Shown here piece by piece: positions 35,402-44,614 of a stretch of DNA of 64,000 bases. The notes below the pieces were generated by a model. It was not told where the DNA came from, ran no database searches, and saw only the letters and a program-made list of their open reading frames with translations. A program made the translations under genes and the position numbers. Each line of letters opens with the position of its first letter. Position 1 is the first letter of the stretch. The DNA comes from Verrucomicrobiaceae bacterium E54 (GTDB lineage Bacteria > Verrucomicrobiota > Verrucomicrobiia > Verrucomicrobiales > Akkermansiaceae): contig JAKZES010000013.1 of NCBI GenBank assembly GCA_022548915.1, positions 52,538 to 116,537 on the forward strand, written 5' to 3'.

Positions 35402-38245
35402 ATGAAATTGCCCCGACTCATCCTCCTCTCAGCCGCTTGCCTCTGTCCCGCGTTGTCGGCCATCGACCCGCCGCCACCGGACAAGCCCAACATCATCATC
35501 ATTTTCATGGATGACGTCGGCTACAATGACCTGGGCATACAGACCTATCCGAGCACGACGGATTACTACCCGGACGCCGGGCCCGCCTCCGCTCAGACCG
35601 TGGGCACCAACATGCCCGAACCGAACCTGGCGCGCCTGCTGACGCCCCGGATCGATTCACTCGCCACCGAGGGAATCCGCTTCACCTCCTTCCATGCCAA
35701 TCCGAGTTGTTCCGCCGCGCGTGGCTGCCTGATGACCGGCCGCTACCGGACCCGGATCAACATTCCAAGTGATGGTACAAGAGCCGCCTTCTGGCCCACC
35801 AGCAACACCGGGTTGAATACCACCGAGGTGACACTTCCGGAACTTCTGCGCGAGCAGGGCTACACGACCGGCTTGGTCGGCAAGTGGCATCTCGGCTACA
35901 ATCCGACCCAGACACTCGCGTTCCAGATGATGCCCACCCGCCATGGCTTTGAGGAATTCTACGGCTTGCCCTACAGCAACGACATGCCCTCGCTCCAATT
36001 GATTGAGGGAGAAACCATCCTTGATAACGATGTCTCCGCCTCGACGGAACAGGCCCAACTCACCTGGAAATACACCGAGCGGGCGCTTGACTTCATCGGC
36101 CGAAAAGCCGCGGGGAACAAACCCTTCTTCCTGATGCTCGCCCATTCGATGACACACCGCCCCACGGTGCCTTCCGACCGTGAGTTCACGAATGCCGATG
36201 GGACGACATGGCCGAAATTCCAGGACACGAGCGGCTTTGGCTACTACTACGATGTGATCAAGGAGGTCGATCATAGCACGGGGCGCATACTCGACCTCTT
36301 GGACAGCCTCGACATCGCGCAGAACACACTGGTGATTTTCACCTCGGACAACGGCCCCTGGAATCTGAATGGGCTTGGGCTGGACCTGGAAGAGAATGCC
36401 ATGGGGAGCGCCTACCCGCTGCGGGACTTCAAGCAATCCAGCCTGGAGGGCGGGGTGCGCGTGCCCTTCCTGATGCGCTGGCCCGCGCAGATCGGGGCCG
36501 GGGTGGTGACCGGTCAACTCGCCGGCCTGACTGACATGCTGCCTACCCTGGTCGGGCTGGCGGGCGGCACGCCCCCCCAGGATCGCACGATCGATGGAGT
36601 GGACCTGTGGCCCATCCTCTCCGGGCAGGCGACGAGCCTCTCCCGAAACTACGCCATCGATGAAAATGTCGGCGCGATACCCGCCACGATCCTGAGCGGC
36701 GACTGGAAACTGAGAAACGGTGCCCTCTATAACCTGGCCACCGACATCCAGGAAACAACCGATCTGTCCGGAAATCCCGCTTATGCGTCCCAATTGTCCG
36801 ACCTGCAGTCGCAGCTCACCGCCGTGCAAAACTCGATTTCGTCCGAAAACGAGCCCGCGGGCACCTACACCAGCTACGAAGTTCTGCTGAGCACGGATAC
36901 GGTGAACTTCGGCGAAGGGCAAACCGGGGACTTCACGGTCCGGTTGTCCCACGACCCCGGCACCACCGTCACCGTGCGGACCACTCGCTTCTCGGGAGAC
37001 ACGACACTGACCGTGGCTGGGGGGGCGACGCTCAACTTCAACACCTCGAATTGGTCTGAATGGCAGACGGTGACCTTGACCGATGCCGCCGACGGAATCG
37101 GGAGCGCCGCGACCATGCGGGTGACCATCGACGGCCAGGAGCCCGTCCGCGAGGTTTTCGCCATTTCCTCCGATGACTTCGCCGAAACCACCGCCAGCTA
37201 TCTTGGAACGCAAGCCGACATGACCGGGTGGCGGACCTCGAGTGTCGACAAGACCTACGACCCCGACGGCGATGACATTCTCGGTACGGAAGGGTATTAC
37301 CTTTTCGGCGCGGCCGGAGAGAACACCACCGGGGTAAATGGTGCCAATGGTCCTTTGTTCTCTCTGCCGGGTTACCTCGGCGTCACGAGCGGGTTGACCC
37401 AGGCCCAATTCGGCTATGCTTCGATCGACAATCCGGTGGATGGGAGCCCTGCGGCGATCGTCAGCGGGACGAGTTCAGGAAATATCACCGCTGTAGATTC
37501 TCTGATTGCCACGGTCACCTTTGGTTCCGGCGTGCCATCCGACTTGGTCATGACCCTGATGAACGACAATATTACCGGCGATCCGGCCAGCGGTTTCGAC
37601 CTCCGGGCATCGGACGGCACGACCGTCCTGGCCACGGTCAGTTCGTTGACCAGGAACGATAGCCCGGATTGGCACTCCTTTGATCTCAGCGGCATCACTG
37701 CCGGAGATGAGGTGCAGGTGTGGGGCTTGACGGGCGTTGGCCGGACCACCCTTCTTGGAGGCATCACTTTCGACTTGGCTCCTGCTGTCGGCTTCGATGC
37801 GTGGGCGACCGGTGGCGAGACCTTCGAAGGCGACGCCAATGGAGACGGGGTGCCGGACGGCGTGGCCTTCCTCCTCGGTGCGGACACCCCGGCGACCGAC
37901 GCGACGGGCCTGCTTCCGACGCTCGGTGAGGCGGGCGGAGACCTGGTCATGACCTTCTCCTGCCTGGCCGCGGCCGCCCGCGGGGCGTCGCTGCTCAATC
38001 TCGAGTATGACGGCGACCTGGTCGCCCCGTGGCTCAGTGTGCCGGTACCCGGCGCGGTTGGGGATCCCAACCCGATTGTGGAGCCCACCGCCTCCGGCAG
38101 CGTCAGTTTCGTGGCGACCGATGGAGGCACGAATGGCGAAGGCGATGCCCTGATCGACATCGTGGCGACCATCACCGACGCCACCGAGTCCGCGACAGTC
38201 AGGCTCTTCGGGCGCCTCAAGGGCACCGTTGCTTCCGCCCCCTGA
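35402..38245 (+). CDS. Giant multidomain type I sulfatase with CSAAR motif, YLGTQ domain and C-terminal beta module
   Basis: A 947-aa secreted sulfatase. Signal peptide MKLPRLILLSAACLCPALSA; sulfatase domain about 30-480 with IFMDDVGYNDLG and formylglycine motif C103-S-A-A-R, the rarer C-X-A-X-R form. A Calx-beta-like domain follows (about 485-590; VLLSTDTVNFGEGQTGDFTV), then the YLGTQ domain (about 598-793) and the C-terminal module (about 799-947; EGDANGDGVPDG hinge, ending RLFGRLKG). Compared with the sulfatase at 5792, the YLGTQ domain has moved from the N-terminal to the C-terminal side of the catalytic domain. It closes the second sigma/FecR/PEP-CTERM module. Confidence 0.9.
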   Translation: MKLPRLILLSAACLCPALSAIDPPPPDKPNIIIIFMDDVGYNDLGIQTYPSTTDYYPDAGPASAQTVGTNMPEPNLARLLTPRIDSLATEGIRFTSFHANPSCSAARGCLMTGRYRTRINIPSDGTRAAFWPTSNTGLNTTEVTLPELLREQGYTTGLVGKWHLGYNPTQTLAFQMMPTRHGFEEFYGLPYSNDMPSLQLIEGETILDNDVSASTEQAQLTWKYTERALDFIGRKAAGNKPFFLMLAHSMTHRPTVPSDREFTNADGTTWPKFQDTSGFGYYYDVIKEVDHSTGRILDLLDSLDIAQNTLVIFTSDNGPWNLNGLGLDLEENAMGSAYPLRDFKQSSLEGGVRVPFLMRWPAQIGAGVVTGQLAGLTDMLPTLVGLAGGTPPQDRTIDGVDLWPILSGQATSLSRNYAIDENVGAIPATILSGDWKLRNGALYNLATDIQETTDLSGNPAYASQLSDLQSQLTAVQNSISSENEPAGTYTSYEVLLSTDTVNFGEGQTGDFTVRLSHDPGTTVTVRTTRFSGDTTLTVAGGATLNFNTSNWSEWQTVTLTDAADGIGSAATMRVTIDGQEPVREVFAISSDDFAETTASYLGTQADMTGWRTSSVDKTYDPDGDDILGTEGYYLFGAAGENTTGVNGANGPLFSLPGYLGVTSGLTQAQFGYASIDNPVDGSPAAIVSGTSSGNITAVDSLIATVTFGSGVPSDLVMTLMNDNITGDPASGFDLRASDGTTVLATVSSLTRNDSPDWHSFDLSGITAGDEVQVWGLTGVGRTTLLGGITFDLAPAVGFDAWATGGETFEGDANGDGVPDGVAFLLGADTPATDATGLLPTLGEAGGDLVMTFSCLAAAARGASLLNLEYDGDLVAPWLSVPVPGAVGDPNPIVEPTASGSVSFVATDGGTNGEGDALIDIVATITDATESATVRLFGRLKGTVASAP
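37196..37775 (+). repeat. YLGTQ-domain DNA repeat, copy 2 (direct repeat with 34506-35111)
   Basis: This is the second copy, inside the sulfatase at 35402. By eye the two copies agree at roughly 85-90% of positions. The next segment (about 37795-38240) matches 10675-11095 in inverted orientation at comparable identity; it encodes the C-terminal module. Confidence 0.8.
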
Positions 38246-38385
38246 ATCGACCTCATGAAACCGAGCCAACCCCCGGGTTGTGGGCGCTTCGTGATGGAAA
38301 AGTTGAGTGACGCGAGAGCCAAGCGATCTCACTCCACCACGGCCTTGTGCCTGACTTCACGAACAGGAAAGACCAAGTTCTGTTC

Positions 38386-41262
38386 ATGAACCAGATCACC
38401 CGGACATCCGCCATGAAACTGCCGTTGCTTCTCATCCTCCCCCTCATCACGGTGCTCTGTCATGGTGCGCAGACCATGGATCTCTCCGGTCGATGGTCCT
38501 TCCAATTGGATGCCGACAAGGTGGGTGTCGATCAGAAATGGTATGGCAAGGCACTCGAGGATTCGGTGAACCTGCCCGGCACGACGGACGAAAACCGGAA
38601 GGGCCTCCGCAACACCGAGCGCGTCGACGACCGCCTGGCCCGGCCGTGGAAATGGATCGGAGCCGCATGGTATCAGCGTGAAGTGGACGTCCCCGGGGAC
38701 TGGGAAGGCAAGCGGGTGACCCTCTTTCTCGAGCGCACCAAGAATTGTCAGGTCTGGGTCAACGGAGTCTACTGCGGCTGGGACGACAGCCTGAGCGCAC
38801 CGCATGTCCACCAGCTCACCGAGGCCATCCGGCCCGGCGCGAAGAACACCATCACCCTGCTGGTCGACAACTCCATCATGCCGCCGGTCGGTCCCTCGCA
38901 CGCGGTGGACGAGCGCACCCAGACCAACTGGAACGGGGTGGTGGGGCGGATGGAGCTGCGGGCCACCGACCGGGTGTGGATCGAGTCGGTAAAGGTGCTG
39001 CCGGACATCGAAACCAACCGGGCCAATCTCAGGGTGATGATCGGCAACCAGACCGGGGCCGATGCGGAGGTGGAAATCCGGGTGCGCGGCCGCAGTGTCA
39101 ACGTCGACCAGCCCGAGACCTTTGATGAACTGAGCGGCCCGGTGAAGGTCGACAAAGACGGTCGCGAATGGACCTCCACCTACACACCGGAGAAGACGAT
39201 GCCACTGTGGGACGAGTTCAATCCGGCGCTGATGGAACTCGAACTTGAGATCAAGCGCGGCGCGAGCGTGGAGAGCAAGACCGTGCGCTTCGGCATGCGC
39301 GAGTTCACCCGCGACCGCAACCTGCTGCTGATGAACGGCAAGAAGGTGTTCCTGCGCGGCCGCATCGACTGCTGCCTTTACCCGCTCACCGGCTACGCCC
39401 CGATGGACATGCAGTCCTGGCTCAGGATTTACGGCATTCTCAAGGACTGGGGCATCAACCACGTGCGCTATCACACCTGGTGTCCGCCGATGGCCTCCTT
39501 CGAGGCGGCCGACGAACTGGGTTTTTATCTCCAGCCCGAACTGCCCAACAAGCGCAGCGCCTTCAAGGCTCCGGACAATGCGGATGCCGCCGAGTACAAC
39601 ATCGACTACCTGGCCGTCAACGACTCGGATGCCAAGGTCTCGCTCTACGATTACGGCAAGCGGGAAGGCGAGTTGATCCTGCAATATTTCGGCAACAGCC
39701 CCTCCTTCACCATGTTCACCCTCGGCAACGAACTGGGCCGCAACGAGGGCATGTTCGAACTGGTGCGCCACTTCCGCTCCATCGCCCCGGACAAGCTTTA
39801 CGCCCAGGGTTCCAACAACATGCACTGGAATCCGAGTTTTGCCGAGGGCGACGACTTCTGGGTCGCCAAGGCCATCACCGACGATCGCGGCAACCCGCTG
39901 CCGCTGCGCGGTGCCTACTACCACTACACGAATTACAAGGGACACATCGACCATCAGCCGCCCTCCACCATGGTCTGCTACTCGGACACCATCAGCGGGG
40001 TGCCCGCTCCGATGATTTCCCATGAGAACGGGGTCTACGAGGTGTTCCCCGACTTCAGCGAGATTCCCAAGTTCACCGGAGTCACCCGCGGCTGGAACTA
40101 CGAGTTGTTCAAGGAACGGCTCGAGGCGACCGGCATGGGCGATCAGGCCAGGGACTTCCAGCGGGCCTCGGGTGCTCTGGCTGCGATCTGCAAGCGCGAG
40201 GACATCGAGTCCGCGCTGCGCACCCCCGATCTCGGCGGCTACCAGTTGCTCGACATACAGGACTTCGCCGGTCAGGGCACCGCGCTGGTCGGCATGCTCG
40301 ACCTCTTCATGGACTCGAAGGGCATCATCACCCCGGAAGAGCGCCGCCGTTACTGCAACCCGACCGTGCCGCTGTTGCGGGTGAAACAGTATACCTGGAC
40401 CCGGGATGAGCCCATCCGCGGACGGGTGCAGGTCTCGCATTACGGGCCTGAGGACATGGAGGACGCGGTGGTCACTTGGTCGCTGGTGGATCAGGCCGGC
40501 AAGGAGATCGACGGAGGTGCCTTCGATCCGGTGACACTGCCCCAGGGTGAACTCACCGAGATCGACCTGTTCTGTGCCAAGGTTCCCGCCGAGGGCCCCG
40601 CGCAAAAGCTGACGCTCTGGCTCCAGATCAAGGGCACCGAGTCGAGGAACAATTACCCCCTGTGGGTCTATCCACCCACGGTCGACACCCGTGTTCCCGA
40701 GGGGGTCCTGGTGGCCAAAAGCTACGCGGATGCCGGGACCCAGGCCCACCTTGCCAAGGGCGGTGCGGTGCTGCTGCTGCCCGATCCGGAGACCCTTCCC
40801 CACAGCGTGCCCTCCGCCTTCAAGGCCGGTTTCTGGTCGCCGATGTTCATGATGGGCGCGCGCAAGCGCGGTCTGGAGGATCCGCCGGTGACCATCGGCA
40901 TGCTGTGTGACCCGGAGCATCCGGCCTTGCGCCATTTCCCCACCGGGTTCCACACCAACTGGCAGTGGTGGTACATCATCAGCAAGTCGCGCTTCATCAT
41001 CCTCGACGAAACCGCCGGGGATTACCGTCCTTTGGTGCAAGCCATCGACAGCATCGGCCGGCTGCACAAGCTGGGCCTGATGTTCGAGACCAAGGTGGGC
41101 AAGGGCCGCCTGTTCGTCTGTGCCGCCGATCTGCAGGGCCATCTGGATCAGCCCGAGGTGCGCCAGATGCTTCACAGCCTGCTGCAATACGTCGGCAGTG
41201 AAGAGTTCAAACCCGGCCACGAGATTCCCGCAGACCTGCTCGATAAGCTGCTGGTGCCCTGA
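38386..41262 (+). CDS. GH2-family glycosidase
   Basis: A 958-aa secreted enzyme with a GH2 sugar-binding jelly roll (LSGRWSFQLDADKVG, WYQREVDVPGDWEG, VWVNGVYCGWDD), an immunoglobulin-like domain and a TIM barrel. The acid/base is Glu449 in TLGNELG and the nucleophile Glu547 in ISHENGVYE. The C-terminal domain (TRVPEGVLVAKSYADAGTQ) is not recognised. The start is either 38386 or 38413. The first is preferred because 41 of 51 leader bases, including the start region, match the leader of the GH116 gene at 5631; the second gives a shorter signal peptide (MKLPLLLILPLITVLCHGAQ). GH2 covers beta-galactosidases, beta-glucuronidases and others; specificity is open. Confidence 0.87.
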   Translation: MNQITRTSAMKLPLLLILPLITVLCHGAQTMDLSGRWSFQLDADKVGVDQKWYGKALEDSVNLPGTTDENRKGLRNTERVDDRLARPWKWIGAAWYQREVDVPGDWEGKRVTLFLERTKNCQVWVNGVYCGWDDSLSAPHVHQLTEAIRPGAKNTITLLVDNSIMPPVGPSHAVDERTQTNWNGVVGRMELRATDRVWIESVKVLPDIETNRANLRVMIGNQTGADAEVEIRVRGRSVNVDQPETFDELSGPVKVDKDGREWTSTYTPEKTMPLWDEFNPALMELELEIKRGASVESKTVRFGMREFTRDRNLLLMNGKKVFLRGRIDCCLYPLTGYAPMDMQSWLRIYGILKDWGINHVRYHTWCPPMASFEAADELGFYLQPELPNKRSAFKAPDNADAAEYNIDYLAVNDSDAKVSLYDYGKREGELILQYFGNSPSFTMFTLGNELGRNEGMFELVRHFRSIAPDKLYAQGSNNMHWNPSFAEGDDFWVAKAITDDRGNPLPLRGAYYHYTNYKGHIDHQPPSTMVCYSDTISGVPAPMISHENGVYEVFPDFSEIPKFTGVTRGWNYELFKERLEATGMGDQARDFQRASGALAAICKREDIESALRTPDLGGYQLLDIQDFAGQGTALVGMLDLFMDSKGIITPEERRRYCNPTVPLLRVKQYTWTRDEPIRGRVQVSHYGPEDMEDAVVTWSLVDQAGKEIDGGAFDPVTLPQGELTEIDLFCAKVPAEGPAQKLTLWLQIKGTESRNNYPLWVYPPTVDTRVPEGVLVAKSYADAGTQAHLAKGGAVLLLPDPETLPHSVPSAFKAGFWSPMFMMGARKRGLEDPPVTIGMLCDPEHPALRHFPTGFHTNWQWWYIISKSRFIILDETAGDYRPLVQAIDSIGRLHKLGLMFETKVGKGRLFVCAADLQGHLDQPEVRQMLHSLLQYVGSEEFKPGHEIPADLLDKLLVP

Positions 41263-41356
41263 GTGCAGTGATTGTTACCTGTCATCCGTAAATGATTGGA
41301 AGCAACCGGACATCCTGGCATTTTGGCTGGCTGTTTGGTCTTTACCTCGCCTCAAC

Positions 41357-42646
41357 ATGGAAAAGAAACTCACACGTCGCAAACTACTCAAAAACGCGTG
41401 TGGCGCAGGCACGCTACTGGCATTTCCATCGATTGTCCCTTCATCTGTCCTTGGGGATACGGCGCCGTCCAAAAAGATCGCCTTGGGTTTTATTGGAATG
41501 GGGAGTCAAGGTACTGGACGAAACCTGGGCACCTTCCTCAACCAGAAAGACGCTGTGGCCTTGGCGGTCTGCGATGCAAGGAAGTCTGCTGCGGTGAACG
41601 CCAAGAAGAAAGTCGATGAGCACTACAAGAACCGCGACTGTTCGGTCTATCAGGATTTTCGTGAACTCATTGCCCGAAAGGATATCGACGCCGTGGTGAT
41701 TTCCACGCCGGATCATTGGCATATACCGATGTCGATGGCCGCCCTGAAAGCCGGCAAGGATGTATTTTGCGAGAAGCCGAGTCTGACGATCACTGAAGGG
41801 CGGGAATTGGCCCAGGAAGTTGCCAGGCGTGAAGCCGTGTTCCAATGGGGCATCGAGGATCGTTCGCTGATCAAATATCACCGGCTTGCGGGCTGGGTGC
41901 GTGACGGGGCGATTGGCAAGCTCGAGGCCATCCACGTCTCACTTCCCACACTGAAACCCCATTTGAAAGACTCGCCTGCTCCGGTTCCCGATGACCTTGA
42001 CTGGAATCTGTGGCTGGGGCCTGCTCCATTCCGTCCCTATACCCCCACGCTGACTCAGCCGAATGTCTGGCGCACGATTACGGACTACTCGGGCGGTTCA
42101 CTGACCGATTGGGGCTCACATCTGATCGACACGGCCCAAGTGGGTGCAGGCATGGATGCGAGCGGTCCGGTGGAAGTTTCCGGCAGTGGCGTCATACCCA
42201 ATCCGAAAAAATTCCTCTCGAACACACCGGGGGACTACAATTTGAACTACCGCTATTCGAACCATGTTGAGATGTTCGTAAAAGACGGAGGAATTGATAT
42301 CAAGTTTGTCGGCACCGATGGTTGGGTGCGGTGCGAAGGCTGGAACGGAACCTGGTCGGCCAGCTCCAAGAATATTCTACGCATCAAAGAGTTCAAGAAT
42401 CTCTGGCCACTGCCACCCATTGAACACCGTGATTTCCTGGACAGCATGAAAACGCGCAAACCGGGGGCTTATCATGTTGAAGCCGGGCATCGCCTTGCGA
42501 CGGCGCTTCATCTCGGTCATCTTGCCATAGGTCTCGACACATCCGTTCAATGGGATCCGGACCATGAGGCATTCGTAGGCAACCAAGCCGAATTCACAAA
42601 GAGTCTCATCTACAAGCGTTCATCAAGAAACTGGGAAAACGTATGA
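41357..42646 (+). CDS. Tat-exported Gfo/Idh/MocA family oxidoreductase (EKP subtype)
   Basis: A 429-aa paralog of the protein at 29217. Its start at 41357 gives a twin-arginine leader (KKLTRRKLLKNACGAGTLLA). The Rossmann motif is LGFIGMGSQGTGRN, EKP is intact (about E139) and DWNLWLGPAPF and TDWGSHLIDTAQVG are present. Its stop overlaps the start of the TIM-barrel gene (ATGA), so the two were expressed together before the insertion sequence split the latter. Local DNA appears more AT-rich than the flanking GH2 gene, suggesting different ancestry. Confidence 0.88.
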   Translation: MEKKLTRRKLLKNACGAGTLLAFPSIVPSSVLGDTAPSKKIALGFIGMGSQGTGRNLGTFLNQKDAVALAVCDARKSAAVNAKKKVDEHYKNRDCSVYQDFRELIARKDIDAVVISTPDHWHIPMSMAALKAGKDVFCEKPSLTITEGRELAQEVARREAVFQWGIEDRSLIKYHRLAGWVRDGAIGKLEAIHVSLPTLKPHLKDSPAPVPDDLDWNLWLGPAPFRPYTPTLTQPNVWRTITDYSGGSLTDWGSHLIDTAQVGAGMDASGPVEVSGSGVIPNPKKFLSNTPGDYNLNYRYSNHVEMFVKDGGIDIKFVGTDGWVRCEGWNGTWSASSKNILRIKEFKNLWPLPPIEHRDFLDSMKTRKPGAYHVEAGHRLATALHLGHLAIGLDTSVQWDPDHEAFVGNQAEFTKSLIYKRSSRNWENV

Positions 42647-43334
42647 AAAGCCATTGCCTGAAAATATGCCTGTCTTTGCTGGCATGCCTGGTCGCACACG
42701 CGGATGAAAGCCACCAACCGGAGTTCCATGCATTTAGAAACGGCGTGCCTGCCCTCGGCTACAAGAAGGAAGCCCTCCTCCTCAAGGAACTGGGTTATGA
42801 CGGGATAAGCCAAGTTGGCGAGGAAGGCCCGGAGCTTGCGAAGCGTGTTGAGGCGTATCGAAGGAATGGCTTGAAAGTATTGAGCGTTTACCTCACCGCC
42901 GAAGAGACTCCGATTGATCCCGATAGTTACCGGGCACTCGGAGACGGAGGGATGATCGAGTTGACCGTAAGAGAACAGATCACACCCGAACTCATCGAAT
43001 CCATCCGACAGACAGCGGAATCCGCGGAAAAGATGAACGTCCGTGTCGCACTGTATCCCCATCGTGGATTCACCGTTGCAACCATGCCGCAGGCAATCGA
43101 TCTGGCCGATAAGGTAGACCACCCCAACCTTGGAGTGATGTTCAACCTGTGCCATTTTCTCATCAATGAAGATGAGAAGGATTTGGAAGGCATTCTGGAA
43201 AGAGCATCCCCACGACTGTTTTCAGTCAGCACCAACGGCGCGGACACTGATGGCGAAGACTGGACAACACTAATCCGGCCACTGGACGAAGGAACCTTTC
43301 CCCAGAAAAGACTTTTGGACGCCCTTCGAAAAAT

Positions 43335-44614
43335 GGCTCTCCACCAGATTTGCTGACGCACTGAAGAGGTGACGCACCCGGGAATGGCTGTGGGCTGGGA
43401 GTGTGAAATCGCTCAACCTCAAAGCCTTGTATGAATTCACCGGATGCGTCGTGGACAAGATTCTCGTCGAAATGATTGGCGTGCAAGTCAAGATGCGTCG
43501 GGACCGCCGCTGCAAACCTCGCTGCCCCGGGTGCGAAGTGGTCCTCGACGAGGTCCGCGAGGGCGAGATCTGCGTCTTTGATCTTCCTGTGGCGGACAAG
43601 ACCGCCGTCTGGGTCACGCTGCCTGCGGTCCAGGGACGCTGTCCGAGATGCGGGGAGCTGAGCACACCGCGGCCGCCTGAGGTCCACCCGACCCGCAATG
43701 CGACGTGGCGCTTGATGCGGTTGGTGGCGGCGTGGGCCTCGGTCTGTCCGGCCAGCGACGTCGCGTCGATGTTCGAGATCGGCGCATCCACGGTGCGTCG
43801 CTACGAGACCGACGTCCTGGAGGCCGACCTGCCCGAGCCCGACCTCGACGGGCTCGAAGTGCTGCTGGTCGATGAGAAGTCCGTCCGCAAGGGCCACGGT
43901 TACGTGACGGTCGTGCTCAACGGCCGGACCGGCGAGCTGCTCCATATGGCCGAGGGCAAGAAGAAGGAAAGCCTGGAGAGCTTCCTCGCCACCCTTACCC
44001 GGGAGCAGAAGGACTCGATCCGCGCGGTGTGCATCGACCGCAACGGGGCCTATCGCTCCGTGCTTGCCGAGCAGTTGCCCAAGGCGGAGATCGTCCATGA
44101 TCGCTTCCACATCATGGCGAATCTGAACTCGGCCATCGACGAGGTGCGCCGCAGCGAGTGGCGCAGCGCGAAGGCCGAAGGCAAGAAGGTCATCAAGGGC
44201 TCGCGCTACCTGCTCATGATGAACCGCGAGAACCTCGACGAATCCGGCCGCGACCGGTTGCTCGAAATCACGCGGCTCAACGAGAAGCTCTCGATGGCCT
44301 ACATCCTCAAGGAAGACTTCCGTGCAATCTACACCCATTCGCCGAGCGTCCGCTCCGCCCGCGCGCGAATGCGGCGGTGGCATGATGCGGTGCTGGCATC
44401 CGGCATCGAGCCAATGATCCGCTTCGCCAGAGGGGTCATGCGCGACCTCAAGGAGGTCACCGCCTACTTCAAGCACCGCGTCACCTCCGGCCGCATCGAA
44501 GCCTTCAACAACCAGATTGCACGCCTGATCCACCGAGCCTGCGGCATGACCAATCTCAAGCATCTCTTCCTCAAAATGCGCGCTCAATCACTCAAGCAAA
44601 TCTGACGGAGCGCC
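43335..44614 (+). mobile_element. Complete ISL3-family insertion sequence with 8-bp target duplication
   Basis: The element is about 1280 bp. Its left end GGCTCTCCACCAGATTTGCT and the reverse complement of its right end GGCGCTCCGTCAGATTTGCT agree at 17 of 20 positions. It is flanked by an exact 8-bp direct repeat, CGAAAAAT, at 43327-43334 and 44615-44622; 8-bp duplications are typical of the ISL3 family. It carries one intact transposase gene whose stop codon lies within the right terminal repeat. The clean duplication indicates a recent insertion. Confidence 0.93.
43403..44605 (+). CDS. ISL3-family transposase
   Basis: A 400-aa transposase with the family layout: N-terminal zinc-binding region (CPGC and CPRC pairs around residues 34-76), helix-turn-helix region (VASMFEIGASTVRRYETDVL), and a DDE catalytic core with Asp157 (VDEKSVRKGHG), Asp212 (IDRNGAY, then DRFHIM) and Glu366 (GRIEAFNNQIARLIHRACG). 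The start is a GTG at 43403. The frame is intact, so the element may be active. No accessory genes are present. Confidence 0.93.
   Translation: MKSLNLKALYEFTGCVVDKILVEMIGVQVKMRRDRRCKPRCPGCEVVLDEVREGEICVFDLPVADKTAVWVTLPAVQGRCPRCGELSTPRPPEVHPTRNATWRLMRLVAAWASVCPASDVASMFEIGASTVRRYETDVLEADLPEPDLDGLEVLLVDEKSVRKGHGYVTVVLNGRTGELLHMAEGKKKESLESFLATLTREQKDSIRAVCIDRNGAYRSVLAEQLPKAEIVHDRFHIMANLNSAIDEVRRSEWRSAKAEGKKVIKGSRYLLMMNRENLDESGRDRLLEITRLNEKLSMAYILKEDFRAIYTHSPSVRSARARMRRWHDAVLASGIEPMIRFARGVMRDLKEVTAYFKHRVTSGRIEAFNNQIARLIHRACGMTNLKHLFLKMRAQSLKQI

Noticed and set aside
35657..37408. Long open frame antisense to the sulfatase at 35402
   Set aside because: Shadow of the sulfatase codons; no start signal or domain.
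38329..41220. Very long open frame antisense to the GH2 gene
   Set aside because: It mirrors codon bias of the GC-rich GH2 gene. The GH2 reading has recognisable domains and catalytic residues, while the antisense protein has none.
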